A stretch of 19,423 nt of DNA, taken from contig DAJV01000062.1 in assembly GCA_002496475.1 (NCBI GenBank), positions 3,307 through 22,729 on the forward strand, written 5' to 3'. Under the pieces are notes generated by a model. The model searched no databases. It was not told the origin of the DNA and was given only the letters and a program-made list of their open reading frames with translations. Below, in pieces: positions 6,411-14,263 of this stretch. The position numbers were made by a program, and so were the translations under genes. Every line of letters starts with the position of its first letter. The first letter of the stretch is position 1. This DNA comes from Vulcanisaeta sp. UBA163 (GTDB lineage: Archaea > Thermoproteota > Thermoprotei > Thermoproteales > Thermocladiaceae).

Positions 6411-7100
6411 GTGGTGGCACTGTTTAAGTGCATACCGAACTGTGGTTATTGCTGCACTATATCGCCGGTCACCGTGTTTCCGCATGAGGTAATAATACTG
6501 AGTAAATTAGCTGAGGAACTCGATGTGAGCGATCTAACCTTCAAACCCGGCTATGTAATAATGGATATTAAGAATGACGTCAGGGTGGCCCTATCATACC
6601 TAATGCAACTGAATGAGAAGGGGATCTGCCCATTCCTGGATACGCAGGATAAGACCTGCAAGGTACACTCCCTCTACAAGCCATTAACCTGTAGATCCTT
6701 CCCGTACCTACCCAGGGTAGTTAGGTACGTAATAGACCCGGAACTGAAGCTTGTTGACTTCACCGTGGAATTCGTAGTATCAAGCCTATGTCCCGTCATT
6801 AGAAACAATTATACGCAGGAGGACTTGGAAATGATGATGAACAATACCAAGTTGGCAATTAAGGTAATGCCTAAGGAGGTTGGCGCCGCAGAGGAAGCCA
6901 TTAAGGCCAGGAAGATCTATGCTGATGCACTAACGGCACTATGGAGAGCAGGTTATGTGGAGCTACGTGGAAACAATACTAACAACGCCAACTGGCCCAC
7001 AGTTAATGCCTTTGAATACATTAGGCAATTCATACCACATATAACCCTTGACCAATTCGTACCGAACATATCACGGATAATAAGGAAGGCTGATCTATAA
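6411..7100 (+). CDS. YkgJ-family CxxxCxxCC cysteine-cluster protein
   Basis: A 229-residue protein of the YkgJ/UPF0153 type, thought to bind zinc or an iron-sulfur centre. The N-terminal signature FKCIPNCGYCC gives C7, C11, C14 and C15. The matching second half is present: GICPFL (C73), KTCKVHSLYKPLTCRSFP (C83, C94) and SSLCPVI (C127), the usual 'CxF...CxIH..RPxxCRxFP' pattern. The remaining C-terminal 100 residues are helical and not recognised. No enzyme activity is established for the family; some members are called flagellin N-methylases on weak grounds. GTG at 6411 is used, with a second GTG directly behind it. The gene is in the same direction as the HAD gene 49 bp upstream but seems to have its own promoter. 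Confidence 0.85.
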   Translation: MVALFKCIPNCGYCCTISPVTVFPHEVIILSKLAEELDVSDLTFKPGYVIMDIKNDVRVALSYLMQLNEKGICPFLDTQDKTCKVHSLYKPLTCRSFPYLPRVVRYVIDPELKLVDFTVEFVVSSLCPVIRNNYTQEDLEMMMNNTKLAIKVMPKEVGAAEEAIKARKIYADALTALWRAGYVELRGNNTNNANWPTVNAFEYIRQFIPHITLDQFVPNISRIIRKADL

Positions 7101-7130
7101 TCGTTTATCCGATATCGATTTAGAGAAAGA

Positions 7131-7139
7131 TTTATATTT
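7131..7139 (+). promoter_or_regulatory. Predicted TATA box of the ABC exporter operon
   Basis: TTTATATTT is centred about 33 bp upstream of the ATG at 7168, a little further than for the other genes, so a leader of roughly 5-10 bases is expected rather than a strictly leaderless message. Confidence 0.5.
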
Positions 7140-7167
7140 GAGACGCAAACCATCAACTTGATAATTT

Positions 7168-8166
7168 ATGGAGACGGCTATCAAGGCTATAAACCTGACA
7201 AAGCGTTATGGAAACTTCACAGCAGTCGATCACATAAACTTCGAGGTATACTACGGAGAGGTCTTTGCATTTCTCGGCCCAAATGGTGCAGGTAAAACAA
7301 CGACGATAAAGATGTTGACCACGGTAACAAGGCCAACCGATGGAACGGCGATAGTCGGCGGTTACGATATAGTTAAGCAACCTGCTAAGGTCAGGGAAAT
7401 AATAGGTACGGTTCCTCAGGAATATACTAGTGATGAGGATTTGACGGGTTGGGAAAACCTGATGCTCGTTGCGGCCCTGTATGGGATTCCCAAGAGGGAG
7501 GCTAGGGAGAGAGCAGCTGAATTGCTCGATATGGTGGAGTTGTCGTATGCGGCTGATAGGAGAGTTGAGACGTACTCAGGTGGTATGAGGAGGAGGTTGG
7601 AGATTGCCATGGGCTTGATAAATAGGCCGGTTATTTTGTTCCTTGATGAACCAACACTGGGCCTTGACGCTCAGACGAGGGCAGCCATTTGGGATTACGT
7701 GTATAGGCTTAGGAAGCAGTACGGCATGACCATATTCATGACAACGCATTACTTGGAGGAAGCTGATAAGTATGCTGAGAGGATTGCGATTATTGATCAT
7801 GGTAAAATACTCGCTATCGGCACTCCCAAGGAGCTTAAGGAGAAGGTTGGCGGTGATGTTGTGACGATTGAGGTTAATGGAGATGTTAATACCGCTAGGA
7901 AGGTTGTGGAAGGCATTGATGGTGTTACTGGTGTTACGGTTTCGAATAATGTGATAACCTTTAAGGTGAGGAACGGAGGCACGGCAGCCCCTGTTATACT
8001 TGAGGCACTTAATAAGCTTAGTATTAGGGCTACGAGTATAACTATAAAGGAGCCAACCATGGATGAGGTATTCCTTGAATTCACGGGTAAAAGGCTTAGG
8101 GATGAGGAGAGTAGTACTGAGGAGTTCATGAGGTTTAGGAGGACTGTGGCTAGGGCTAGGAGGTGA
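7168..8166 (+). CDS. ABC transporter ATP-binding protein, DrrA/CcmA type
   Basis: A 332-residue ATPase of the drug/polysaccharide exporter class (ABC-2 systems). Walker A GPNGAGKTT begins at residue 37; the Q-loop is VPQE; the signature reads YSGGMRRRLEIA, with tyrosine in place of the leading leucine, common in this class; Walker B is ILFLDEPTLGLD; the H-loop histidine is in MTTHYLEEADKYAE. The C-terminal part after about residue 220 matches the DUF4162-type domain of DrrA proteins (VEGIDGVTG...EPTMDEVFLEFTGK), ending in a basic tail. It drives the permease whose reading frame begins at its stop. Substrate is unknown; daunorubicin-resistance annotations for such proteins only reflect homology. 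Confidence 0.93.
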   Translation: METAIKAINLTKRYGNFTAVDHINFEVYYGEVFAFLGPNGAGKTTTIKMLTTVTRPTDGTAIVGGYDIVKQPAKVREIIGTVPQEYTSDEDLTGWENLMLVAALYGIPKREARERAAELLDMVELSYAADRRVETYSGGMRRRLEIAMGLINRPVILFLDEPTLGLDAQTRAAIWDYVYRLRKQYGMTIFMTTHYLEEADKYAERIAIIDHGKILAIGTPKELKEKVGGDVVTIEVNGDVNTARKVVEGIDGVTGVTVSNNVITFKVRNGGTAAPVILEALNKLSIRATSITIKEPTMDEVFLEFTGKRLRDEESSTEEFMRFRRTVARARR

Positions 8167-8167
8167 T
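8159..8167 (+). promoter_or_regulatory. Strong Shine-Dalgarno of the ABC permease
   Basis: GGAGGTGAT is a nine-base perfect match to the archaeal 16S 3' end. It lies four bases before the ATG at 8172 and overlaps the TGATG at 8164-8168 formed by the ATPase stop and an earlier ATG. The spacing favours ATG 8172 as the start over ATG 8166 and GTG 8163. It is the clearest Shine-Dalgarno in the window, fitting an internal operon gene. Confidence 0.7.
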
Positions 8168-8171
8168 GGAC

Positions 8172-9035
8172 ATGGTGGTGAAGTTACACCCATTACATGG
8201 ACTTTGGGCTTTAACCAATAGGGAGTTGGCTAAGTGGTATAAGGTACCCGTAATACTGATAATCTCGTTGATACAACCAATTGTTTGGCTTGCCTTCTTT
8301 GGTAAGTCCATGAACTTCGCAACCATGTTCACGAGTGGACTTAACATCCCTGGATTGAACATACCTAAGCAGGTAATTGATGAAATCGCGTCTGAGATAC
8401 TCAAGGCTAACTTCGGTACTACGGACTATTTCTCATTCCTAGCCGTAGGCATGCTCTCCTTCATAACGCTATTCACATCGCTACAGAGTGGCATGAGCAT
8501 AGTGTGGGATAGAAGACTTGGCGTTTTGAGTAAGTTGCTAACGACACCGGTGCCTAGGGGCAATATCGTGATGGCTAAAGTGCTTAATTCCGTAATTAGG
8601 TCCCTCGTCCAGGCAACAATAGTCCTAGTAATAGCAATATTACTAGGTATGAAGTTAAACCCAGGCCTTACCCCATTGGATATAGTGGGTGCGTACGTAG
8701 CGTTAACATTAATGTCCATGGGCTTCGCATCCATATTCGTAACACTAGCCCTAAGGTCAACCTCCTGGGAATCACAAATGGCCATCATGAACCTACTAAA
8801 CATGCCACTAATGTTTGCATCGAATTCTTTTTACCCTGTCAAGTCAATGCCCTGGTGGCTGAAGCCAGTTGCCTACGTGAATCCACTGACCTATGTAAAT
8901 GACATCAACAGACAATTACTACTCGGCGTAACTGGGCTTAACCTACTTATGGACTTTGCGTACCTAATAACCTTCGCAGTAATATTCTCGCTAATCGGCA
9001 TAGTATTATCCTGGAGATACTTATCGGAGACTTGA
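8172..9035 (+). CDS. ABC-2 type permease (DrrB-like)
   Basis: A 287-residue membrane protein, partner of the upstream ATPase. It begins with an amphipathic segment (LHGLWALTNRELAKWYKVP) typical of ABC-2 permeases, then about six hydrophobic stretches: near 26-43, 80-100 with the loop SGMSIVWDRRLGVLSKLLTTP between helices 2 and 3, 125-148, 158-185, 195-210 and 255-280. The WDRR.G.L..L..TP motif and the AxNSFYPVxxMPWWLKPVAYVNPLTY motif are characteristic of DrrB/NodJ/ABC2 permeases. Two permease chains and two ATPases would form the exporter. Three start codons are available (8163, 8166, 8172); I take 8172 from the Shine-Dalgarno spacing. Translation is coupled to the ATPase gene. Confidence 0.92.
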   Translation: MVVKLHPLHGLWALTNRELAKWYKVPVILIISLIQPIVWLAFFGKSMNFATMFTSGLNIPGLNIPKQVIDEIASEILKANFGTTDYFSFLAVGMLSFITLFTSLQSGMSIVWDRRLGVLSKLLTTPVPRGNIVMAKVLNSVIRSLVQATIVLVIAILLGMKLNPGLTPLDIVGAYVALTLMSMGFASIFVTLALRSTSWESQMAIMNLLNMPLMFASNSFYPVKSMPWWLKPVAYVNPLTYVNDINRQLLLGVTGLNLLMDFAYLITFAVIFSLIGIVLSWRYLSET

Positions 9036-9044
9036 TTTTTAAAT

Positions 9045-9062
9045 AAATACCTGGGAGTATTT
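9045..9062. terminator. Possible bidirectional terminator hairpin between convergent genes
   Basis: AAATAC-CTGGGA-GTATTT is a perfect 6-bp inverted repeat with a 6-base loop, filling the 33-bp gap between the permease stop and the PEBP gene stop. On the plus strand a T run precedes it (9036-9040); on the minus strand A/T-rich sequence follows it. Archaeal termination does not require hairpins, so this is tentative. Confidence 0.35.
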
Positions 9063-9068
9063 CAAGAG

Positions 9069-9533
9069 TTACCTTGAGTACGTGCCCATGTACTCAGCGG
9101 TACCAATTACGTTCTTCTCTACAATTTTTAAAACCTCATCCTTAGACGCCCTCTTTTTAATGCTTGGTGTAGTACTTAATGCGTATAATCTAAAGAAGTA
9201 CCTGTGCGGCCCGTGACCCCTGGGTGGACATGGTCCGCCATAACCAACCTTACCAAAATCATTCAATCCCTGTATACCAATTCCCTCAATAGTAGGTGTT
9301 TTCGGCACGTTCTCAGGCAATCCCGTCCTCTCCGGTGGTATGCTGTAAAGAACCCAATGCGTGAATATGCCTATTGGAGCGTCTGGATCCTCCATGATTA
9401 AGACCAGGGACTTAGTACCTGATGGGACACTTGACCATTGTAATGGCGGACTTACATCAACATCATCGCACGTGTATTTCTTTGGTATTCGCTCACCGTA
9501 CTTAAAGGCTGGACTCATTAATATAAATGACAT
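9069..9533 (-). CDS. YbhB/YbcL-family phosphatidylethanolamine-binding protein (PEBP) homologue
   Basis: A 154-residue cytoplasmic protein of the PEBP/Raf-kinase-inhibitor-like family, single-domain and of the usual prokaryotic length. Conserved anion-pocket motifs are intact: YTCDDVDVSPPLQW (20-33), EDPDAP (48-53), HWVLY (59-63), and GYGGPCPPRGHGPHRYFF (97-114). Prokaryotic members have no settled function; ligand binding rather than catalysis is assumed. No signal peptide is seen. The ATG at 9533 is supported by a TATA-like element at 9555-9566. It is divergent from ilvD, and a 12-bp palindrome lies between the two promoters. Confidence 0.92.
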   Translation of the reverse strand: MSFILMSPAFKYGERIPKKYTCDDVDVSPPLQWSSVPSGTKSLVLIMEDPDAPIGIFTHWVLYSIPPERTGLPENVPKTPTIEGIGIQGLNDFGKVGYGGPCPPRGHGPHRYFFRLYALSTTPSIKKRASKDEVLKIVEKNVIGTAEYMGTYSR

Positions 9534-9554
9534 ACAAGTACTCTATCTCTCTAT

Positions 9555-9566
9555 GGTTTATTAAAT
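9555..9566 (-). promoter_or_regulatory. Predicted TATA box of the PEBP gene
   Basis: On the minus strand ATTTAATAAACC is centred about 27 bp upstream of the ATG at 9533. Confidence 0.5.
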
Positions 9567-9577
9567 ATTACGTAATA
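9566..9577. promoter_or_regulatory. Perfect 12-bp palindrome between PEBP and ilvD promoters
   Basis: TATTACGTAATA is fully self-complementary. It abuts the PEBP TATA box and lies about 30 bp upstream of the ilvD TATA box, a suitable place for a dimeric regulator of either gene. Function is inferred only from symmetry and position. Confidence 0.35.
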
Positions 9578-9606
9578 AATTGCATTTAACATGTTCAATA
9601 ATAAAG

Positions 9607-9615
9607 TTATTAAGT
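9607..9615 (+). promoter_or_regulatory. Predicted TATA box of ilvD
   Basis: TTATTAAGT is centred about 27 bp upstream of the ATG at 9638, favouring that start over the in-frame TTG at 9620, which would lie between the TATA box and the expected transcript start. Confidence 0.5.
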
Positions 9616-9637
9616 AAGATTGAGATGGGTACTATTA

Positions 9638-11323
9638 ATGGTTAAGATAAAACTACGCAGTGAGGATAGATACGTAGGGGTTTTAAATGCACCGCATAGG
9701 GCGTTCTTAAGGTCCGTGGGTTTTCCAGACGATGATATAGGAAAGCCTCTCACCGCCGTTGTCGCTGCATGGAGCGAGGCAGGGCCCTGTAATATACATA
9801 CGCTGCAATTGGCCGGTCATGTTAAGGAGGGCATCCGCAAAGGCGGTGGTGTTCCATTGGTTGTACCAACCATAGTTGTTAATGATAATATTGGCATGGG
9901 AACCGAGGGAATGAGGTATAGTTTGGTGAGTAGGGAGGTCATTGCCGATACCGTAGAGGCCCAGGTCAATGCCCACGCATTTGATGGCTTCATAGGTATT
10001 GGCGGTTGTGACAAGACAACACCCGGTATTCTAATGGCTATGGCGAGACTAAACATACCAGCGGTTTACCTATATGGCGGCACTGCGGAGCCTGGTTTCT
10101 ATGGTAATTTAAAGCTCACCATTGAGGATGTACATGAAGCCGTCGGCGCCTACCTAGCAGGTAAGATATCAGAGGATGAACTCTATGAAATAGAGAAGAG
10201 GGCTCACCCGACCTATGGAACCTGCGCCGGTATGTTCACTGCCAACACCGTAGCAGCGCTATCTGAGGCACTTGGTATGGCACTCCCTGGCAGTGCCTCG
10301 CCACCAGCACCATCAGCCAGAAGAGTTATGTACGCAGTAGAAAGCGGTGTAGCGCTCATGAAGGTAATCGAGCTTGGCATAAAACCTAGAGATGTAATGA
10401 CGTACGAGGCCTTTGAGAATGCAATAACGGTATTAATGGCCATGGGAGGCTCAACAAATGCAATACTCCACCTACTAGCCATTGCCTACGAGGCTGGAGT
10501 TAAATTAAGCCTTGATGACTTTGACAGAATATCAAGGAGGACCCCATACATAGCAAGCCTGAGACCAGGCGGTGATTACGTAATGGCCGACCTAGACGCG
10601 GTTGGCGGAGTTCCATTGGTGATGCTTAAGTTGCTAAAGGCTGGTTTGCTAAATGGTAAGGTACTTACAATAACCGGCAAGTCATTGGAGGAGAATTTAA
10701 GGGATTATAAATTCCCGAATGTGCCGCATGAGCATATTGTTAAGGATGTTAGTAACCCGATAAAGCCCTGGGGCGGTATTAGAATACTCAGGGGTTCCCT
10801 GGCGCCTGAGGGCGCCGTTATTAAGGTAGCTGCCACGGAGTTAATGAAATTCGAGGGCAGGGCAAGACCATTTAATAGCGAGGAAGAGGCCTTTCAAGCC
10901 ATTAGGAGGAATGAGATTAAGCCTGGTGATGTGGTGGTTATTAGGTATGAGGGTCCTAAGGGTAGTCCTGGAATGCCTGAGATGCTTAGGGTCACCTCAG
11001 CAATAGTTGGGACTGGATTGGGTAAGGACGTTGCTCTTGTCACTGACGGCAGATTCAGTGGTGCTACGCGAGGATTCATGATTGGTCACGTGGCACCTGA
11101 GGCGGCCGTGGGCGGACCACTAGCCGTTGTTGAGGATGGTGATAGGATACTCATAGATGCCGAGAATGGTCGTTTAGACCTGCTTGTTCCTGATGAGGAG
11201 ATCAAGAGGAGGTTAAGGAATTGGCAGCCACCACCACCTAGATACACAAGAGGGCTCCTGGCTAAGTATGCATCTCTAGTTATGTCCGCATCCATGGGGG
11301 CTGTAACACTGCCAAAAACCTAG
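9638..11323 (+). CDS. ilvD: Dihydroxy-acid dehydratase IlvD
   Basis: Dehydrates 2,3-dihydroxy-isovalerate and 2,3-dihydroxy-3-methylvalerate to the 2-oxo acids of valine and isoleucine synthesis, using an iron-sulfur cluster. The 561-residue length is normal. The three cluster cysteines are in place: GPCNIH (C51), GIGGCDKTTPG (C124, followed by the metal-site lysine K126) and YGTCAGMFTANT (C196). Other hallmarks are GSTNAILHLLAIA and the C-terminal KDVALVTDGRFSGATRGFMIGHVAPEA region. In Sulfolobus the homologous enzyme also dehydrates sugar acids such as gluconate, so a second role in sugar catabolism cannot be excluded. No other ilv or leu genes adjoin it. Its stop shares the tetramer CTAG with the stop of the convergent downstream gene. 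Confidence 0.95.
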   Translation: MVKIKLRSEDRYVGVLNAPHRAFLRSVGFPDDDIGKPLTAVVAAWSEAGPCNIHTLQLAGHVKEGIRKGGGVPLVVPTIVVNDNIGMGTEGMRYSLVSREVIADTVEAQVNAHAFDGFIGIGGCDKTTPGILMAMARLNIPAVYLYGGTAEPGFYGNLKLTIEDVHEAVGAYLAGKISEDELYEIEKRAHPTYGTCAGMFTANTVAALSEALGMALPGSASPPAPSARRVMYAVESGVALMKVIELGIKPRDVMTYEAFENAITVLMAMGGSTNAILHLLAIAYEAGVKLSLDDFDRISRRTPYIASLRPGGDYVMADLDAVGGVPLVMLKLLKAGLLNGKVLTITGKSLEENLRDYKFPNVPHEHIVKDVSNPIKPWGGIRILRGSLAPEGAVIKVAATELMKFEGRARPFNSEEEAFQAIRRNEIKPGDVVVIRYEGPKGSPGMPEMLRVTSAIVGTGLGKDVALVTDGRFSGATRGFMIGHVAPEAAVGGPLAVVEDGDRILIDAENGRLDLLVPDEEIKRRLRNWQPPPPRYTRGLLAKYASLVMSASMGAVTLPKT

Positions 11324-11760
11324 TGATGAATTAATTGCTTAATTATGTTTTCAATGCCCTCATTTTTAAGGAACCAGTGATTGAATTTTATTATTACCTT
11401 AATCACATCATCACCATCATCAAGTCTGGCTATGCCATTATACGCCAACTGCTTATTGAACCTTAGGTATAATTTGCCCCCCTCAAACCTACTATTTATG
11501 CTAACCAGTATTATTTCCCTGTCCAACTGATCAATTATTGTAAGTAGGTATTGGGTAATCTGTAGTGCATCGTCACCCTTAAATTGAGCCTTTATGGTAT
11601 TTATATCATTGCCAAAATGCCCCTGTCCCTCCCTCTTCACAATACCCGGGTTTTCCCTATATCTTGGTGGCAATAGATTAAGTAATGCCCTAACGACCTT
11701 TAACTCACTCTCTGTGGCATGCACGTGGGTACTTAATTCAATATGCTCCACTGGGTTCAT
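11320..11760 (-). CDS. COG1325-type archaeal RNA-binding protein
   Basis: A 146-residue protein resembling the PF01877/COG1325 family, small archaeal proteins annotated as RNA-binding and sometimes as exosome-related. The pattern fits: an N-terminal strand with HVHATESELKVVRALLNLLP, the middle motif EGQGHFGNDINTIKAQF, then LYLRFNKQLAYNGIARLDDGDDVIKVIIKF, which is the family's best-conserved stretch. The biochemical role is not established. It starts 25 bp after folE on the same strand, so it may be cotranscribed; a TATA-like ATTATTAAG overlapping the folE stop (around 11785-11793, minus strand) could give it a separate leaderless promoter. Its stop interlocks with that of ilvD. Confidence 0.8.
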   Translation of the reverse strand: MNPVEHIELSTHVHATESELKVVRALLNLLPPRYRENPGIVKREGQGHFGNDINTIKAQFKGDDALQITQYLLTIIDQLDREIILVSINSRFEGGKLYLRFNKQLAYNGIARLDDGDDVIKVIIKFNHWFLKNEGIENIIKQLIHH

Positions 11761-11785
11761 TTCTGGGTAGCAAAGAAGTAACCCC

Positions 11786-12391
11786 TTAATAATCCTTAGT
11801 CAGGACTATCCTAGGTACTCTGCAATGCGCTGTTTGCTTTAATTCCATCAATTCCTCATTGCTTAAATCCCCAGACCATGCATCCGTTGTCATGTACATA
11901 TCCTCATCCCTAACGCCCCTAATCATTGCACACATGTGTAGTGCACAGACCTTAACATAGACATACCTCGCATGCAATACCTCCTTAAGCTCATTGACGA
12001 GTCTAGTCGTGAACCTCTCCTGAAGCATGGGTCTTGCGGCTAGCCACTTAACGTACCTAGCCACCTTACTTAGGCCAGGAACTTCGCTATTGAGTGGTTC
12101 ATAAACCACCGTGACTGTACCCATGACTGGTAATAAGTGGTGCTCACATAATGATGTGAACTCAATGTCATTGACGGTAATACGCCCAACATACTTACTA
12201 CCCTCCATGGGAAAGAACTTAACCTGAGGCGGTGGCTCCCTTAAGCCACGGGTTAACTCGAGAAGAGCACTTATGAATCTCCTAGGCGTCTCCCTTAAAC
12301 CAGGCCTATCTGGGTCATCCCCTAGAAACTCTATTATCCTACTTACGTATTTTTCCACCTCTATCATTGCATCATTACGATTACTACGCAC
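11786..12391 (-). CDS. folE: GTP cyclohydrolase I (FolE type)
   Basis: Converts GTP to 7,8-dihydroneopterin triphosphate plus formate. In Crenarchaeota this most likely feeds preQ0/archaeosine tRNA modification, and possibly pterin synthesis. The 201-residue chain has the family features: GDDPDRPGLRETPRRF (25-39), zinc-site FTSLCEHHLLPVMG (C82, H84, H85), GLSKVARYVKWLAARPMLQER (106-126) and ALHMCAMIRGV (H152, C154). The zinc ligands C82, H85 and C154 correspond to C110, H113 and C181 of the E. coli enzyme. The C-terminal 30 residues (DAWSGDLSNEELMEL...) diverge from bacterial forms but match the idea of an archaeal variant. GTG at 12391 is chosen because it lies 26 bp from a TATA-like box; an in-frame ATG exists at 12367. 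Confidence 0.93.
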   Translation of the reverse strand: MRSNRNDAMIEVEKYVSRIIEFLGDDPDRPGLRETPRRFISALLELTRGLREPPPQVKFFPMEGSKYVGRITVNDIEFTSLCEHHLLPVMGTVTVVYEPLNSEVPGLSKVARYVKWLAARPMLQERFTTRLVNELKEVLHARYVYVKVCALHMCAMIRGVRDEDMYMTTDAWSGDLSNEELMELKQTAHCRVPRIVLTKDY

Positions 12392-12412
12392 AAGAGCAGG
12401 CGATTAATACCC

Positions 12413-12422
12413 CTATTTAAGG
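12413..12422 (-). promoter_or_regulatory. Predicted TATA box of folE
   Basis: On the minus strand CCTTAAATAG is centred about 26 bp upstream of the GTG at 12391, supporting GTG as the start of a leaderless transcript. Confidence 0.5.
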
Positions 12423-12448
12423 AAAACACTCATGCCTATTGAAAATAA

Positions 12449-14221
12449 TTAGTAACGAAATTTCCTAATTAATATTAGTATTAGTATTATTGATACTGCA
12501 ATACCTATTATTGAAAAATATCCATAGTAGTCATTAACTATGATGCCAATAGTCCTAGGGCTTTGCAACCCATTGCTCTGAGCCGTAGTCGCATTTATAA
12601 GTTGTAATAGGTATTGTGTGTTCACAATTGATGGCATATTAATTATGAAGGTCTCCTCCACAGTAACATCAATGTTCACACTAGTGTTATTAATACTTAC
12701 GTAACTAAGGTACTGCTTCACCAATGTATTCAGTACGGTTTCCTCAACTTCATAATTAATGATCATACTTCTAATTTTTTCCTCGTAATCGTTTACTTGG
12801 ACTATGTATGATAACACCCTTGTTTGGTATGACGATATGCCCAGGTAAGTGGTTAATAATTGATTTGTTAAATTAAGTAACTCATTATGAAGCAGGTATA
12901 GATTATTCGATATGCTTATTATTAATGTCTCGCTTTCATTGGCAGCCGCTATTGCGTAGTTTAGACCATTCACTGCCTGGTTGACCTGGGACTGTGTTGA
13001 CGTTAGTTCATTCTGAACAGCGCCTAGCCCATTATATAACTGGGTAAGTGCCGTTAGTAAACCCTCGAGCTGGTTTATTATTATTATGGCGTTATTTATT
13101 TCATTGATCAACGTTGCATTACTGGTGGAGTTCTCTATCTGAAGTAGGTCCTGCTTCAGCATGTTTAATTCATTGACGTAGCTTTGTTGATTATTGACAA
13201 TGGGACTCAATAGACTCCTTATTTGGGAGATCACGTTTGCCTCAGTACCCAGTACCTGTCCCTCCGTTGAAAGCGCCACCTTAAGCTCAACAAGTTGGGC
13301 TTGAAGTAGGCTTTCAACCATTAATGTTGAGTTTATTAAATATGCAGATGCACCAAGTACCTGGGCTGTTTGGTTGAGTAGGGCTATTAATTGAAGGAAC
13401 TGCGTTGTATAGTTGTTTGATAAACCTGAAGTGTTAATTACGGCATTGGAAAATGACATTAATTGATTGAGTGTTGAGTTTAGGCTGTTTATTGACTCAT
13501 TTAACGCCTTTATTGTTTCATTTAGATCGATACTGGTCTGGACACTTATTGGGTTTATCCTTACGCTGTGCCATGGGCCCATGTCCTCAATGATCATGTT
13601 TAGGGTCATGGACGTCGTATTCTCCGTATTGAATAACCAATAATCAACCTCGTAACCCAGTATGTCCTGGGTTATTGTCGGTGTAATGTTATATTCATAG
13701 TATAATTCTGATTGTCTTGTTAATGTTATTGTTGTCATTATTGGAAATGGCAACTGATTAGTGGTGTTTATAAACACCTTAACATTAGTACCCACGTTGC
13801 CATTAATCATGGTTGAGTTCACGCTTGAATCATTAACGAGGATCTCGTAGCCCAGGGTAGCTATGGGGAGTAATGTGTAAACGGGCTTAAACCTGGCGTC
13901 AAGAGTCTCCTCTGAGTATGGCTGTAATGTTATTGTCCAGGTTACTATGTTGCTCTTGACTGAGGAGGCAGTTGGTGATGTATATATTATACTGGAATAT
14001 GGTAGGATGTTCATTGAGATGTTAAGAGGTATTGGATATGGCTCATTGTTGTATATTGACAACGTGTACTCAATGTAGTAATTACTCACTTGCCCGTTGG
14101 GTTTTAGGTAGGTTACGTAGTTAATCATAAAATATGCGTTTAATGATTCGCCTGCATGTACGGTTCCACTCATGACTAGCAGTCCTGTGAGAATTAGCAA
14201 CACTAGGTATCTAATGCCCAT
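12449..14221 (-). CDS. Secreted coiled-coil glycoprotein with C-terminal membrane anchor, function unknown
   Basis: A 590-residue protein not assignable to a named family. It has a clear signal peptide (hydrophobic 4-17, possible cleavage after VHA at 23) and a C-terminal membrane helix (about 564-584) followed by RKFRY, so nearly all of it is outside the cell. Residues about 25-235 are beta-rich, like S-layer or CARDB/DUF11-type domains. Residues about 240-490 are long helices with heptad-like spacing (for example LNETIKALNESINSLNSTL), predicted coiled coil. About twenty sequons are present. It lies 42 bp downstream of a LolD-class ABC ATPase gene on the same strand, next to an MMPL transporter; a TATA-like GGTTAATTAAG at 14244-14254 may give it its own promoter. 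It could be an outside tether or substrate-capturing partner of that transporter. Confidence 0.8.
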   Translation of the reverse strand: MGIRYLVLLILTGLLVMSGTVHAGESLNAYFMINYVTYLKPNGQVSNYYIEYTLSIYNNEPYPIPLNISMNILPYSSIIYTSPTASSVKSNIVTWTITLQPYSEETLDARFKPVYTLLPIATLGYEILVNDSSVNSTMINGNVGTNVKVFINTTNQLPFPIMTTITLTRQSELYYEYNITPTITQDILGYEVDYWLFNTENTTSMTLNMIIEDMGPWHSVRINPISVQTSIDLNETIKALNESINSLNSTLNQLMSFSNAVINTSGLSNNYTTQFLQLIALLNQTAQVLGASAYLINSTLMVESLLQAQLVELKVALSTEGQVLGTEANVISQIRSLLSPIVNNQQSYVNELNMLKQDLLQIENSTSNATLINEINNAIIIINQLEGLLTALTQLYNGLGAVQNELTSTQSQVNQAVNGLNYAIAAANESETLIISISNNLYLLHNELLNLTNQLLTTYLGISSYQTRVLSYIVQVNDYEEKIRSMIINYEVEETVLNTLVKQYLSYVSINNTSVNIDVTVEETFIINMPSIVNTQYLLQLINATTAQSNGLQSPRTIGIIVNDYYGYFSIIGIAVSIILILILIRKFRY

Positions 14222-14243
14222 TAATAGGGCGTAATCATTGTTA

Positions 14244-14254
14244 CTTAATTAACC
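14244..14254 (-). promoter_or_regulatory. Predicted TATA box of the coiled-coil glycoprotein gene
   Basis: On the minus strand GGTTAATTAAG is centred about 28 bp upstream of the ATG at 14221, inside the 42-bp gap after the ABC ATPase stop. It suggests that the glycoprotein can be transcribed separately as well as by read-through. Confidence 0.45.
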
Positions 14255-14263
14255 TTAGTTCGC

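Noticed and set aside
7576..8193. Minus-strand 205-codon open frame
   Set aside because: Lies opposite the ABC ATPase with intact Walker and signature motifs; the product is Ser/Pro/His-rich without any recognisable domain.
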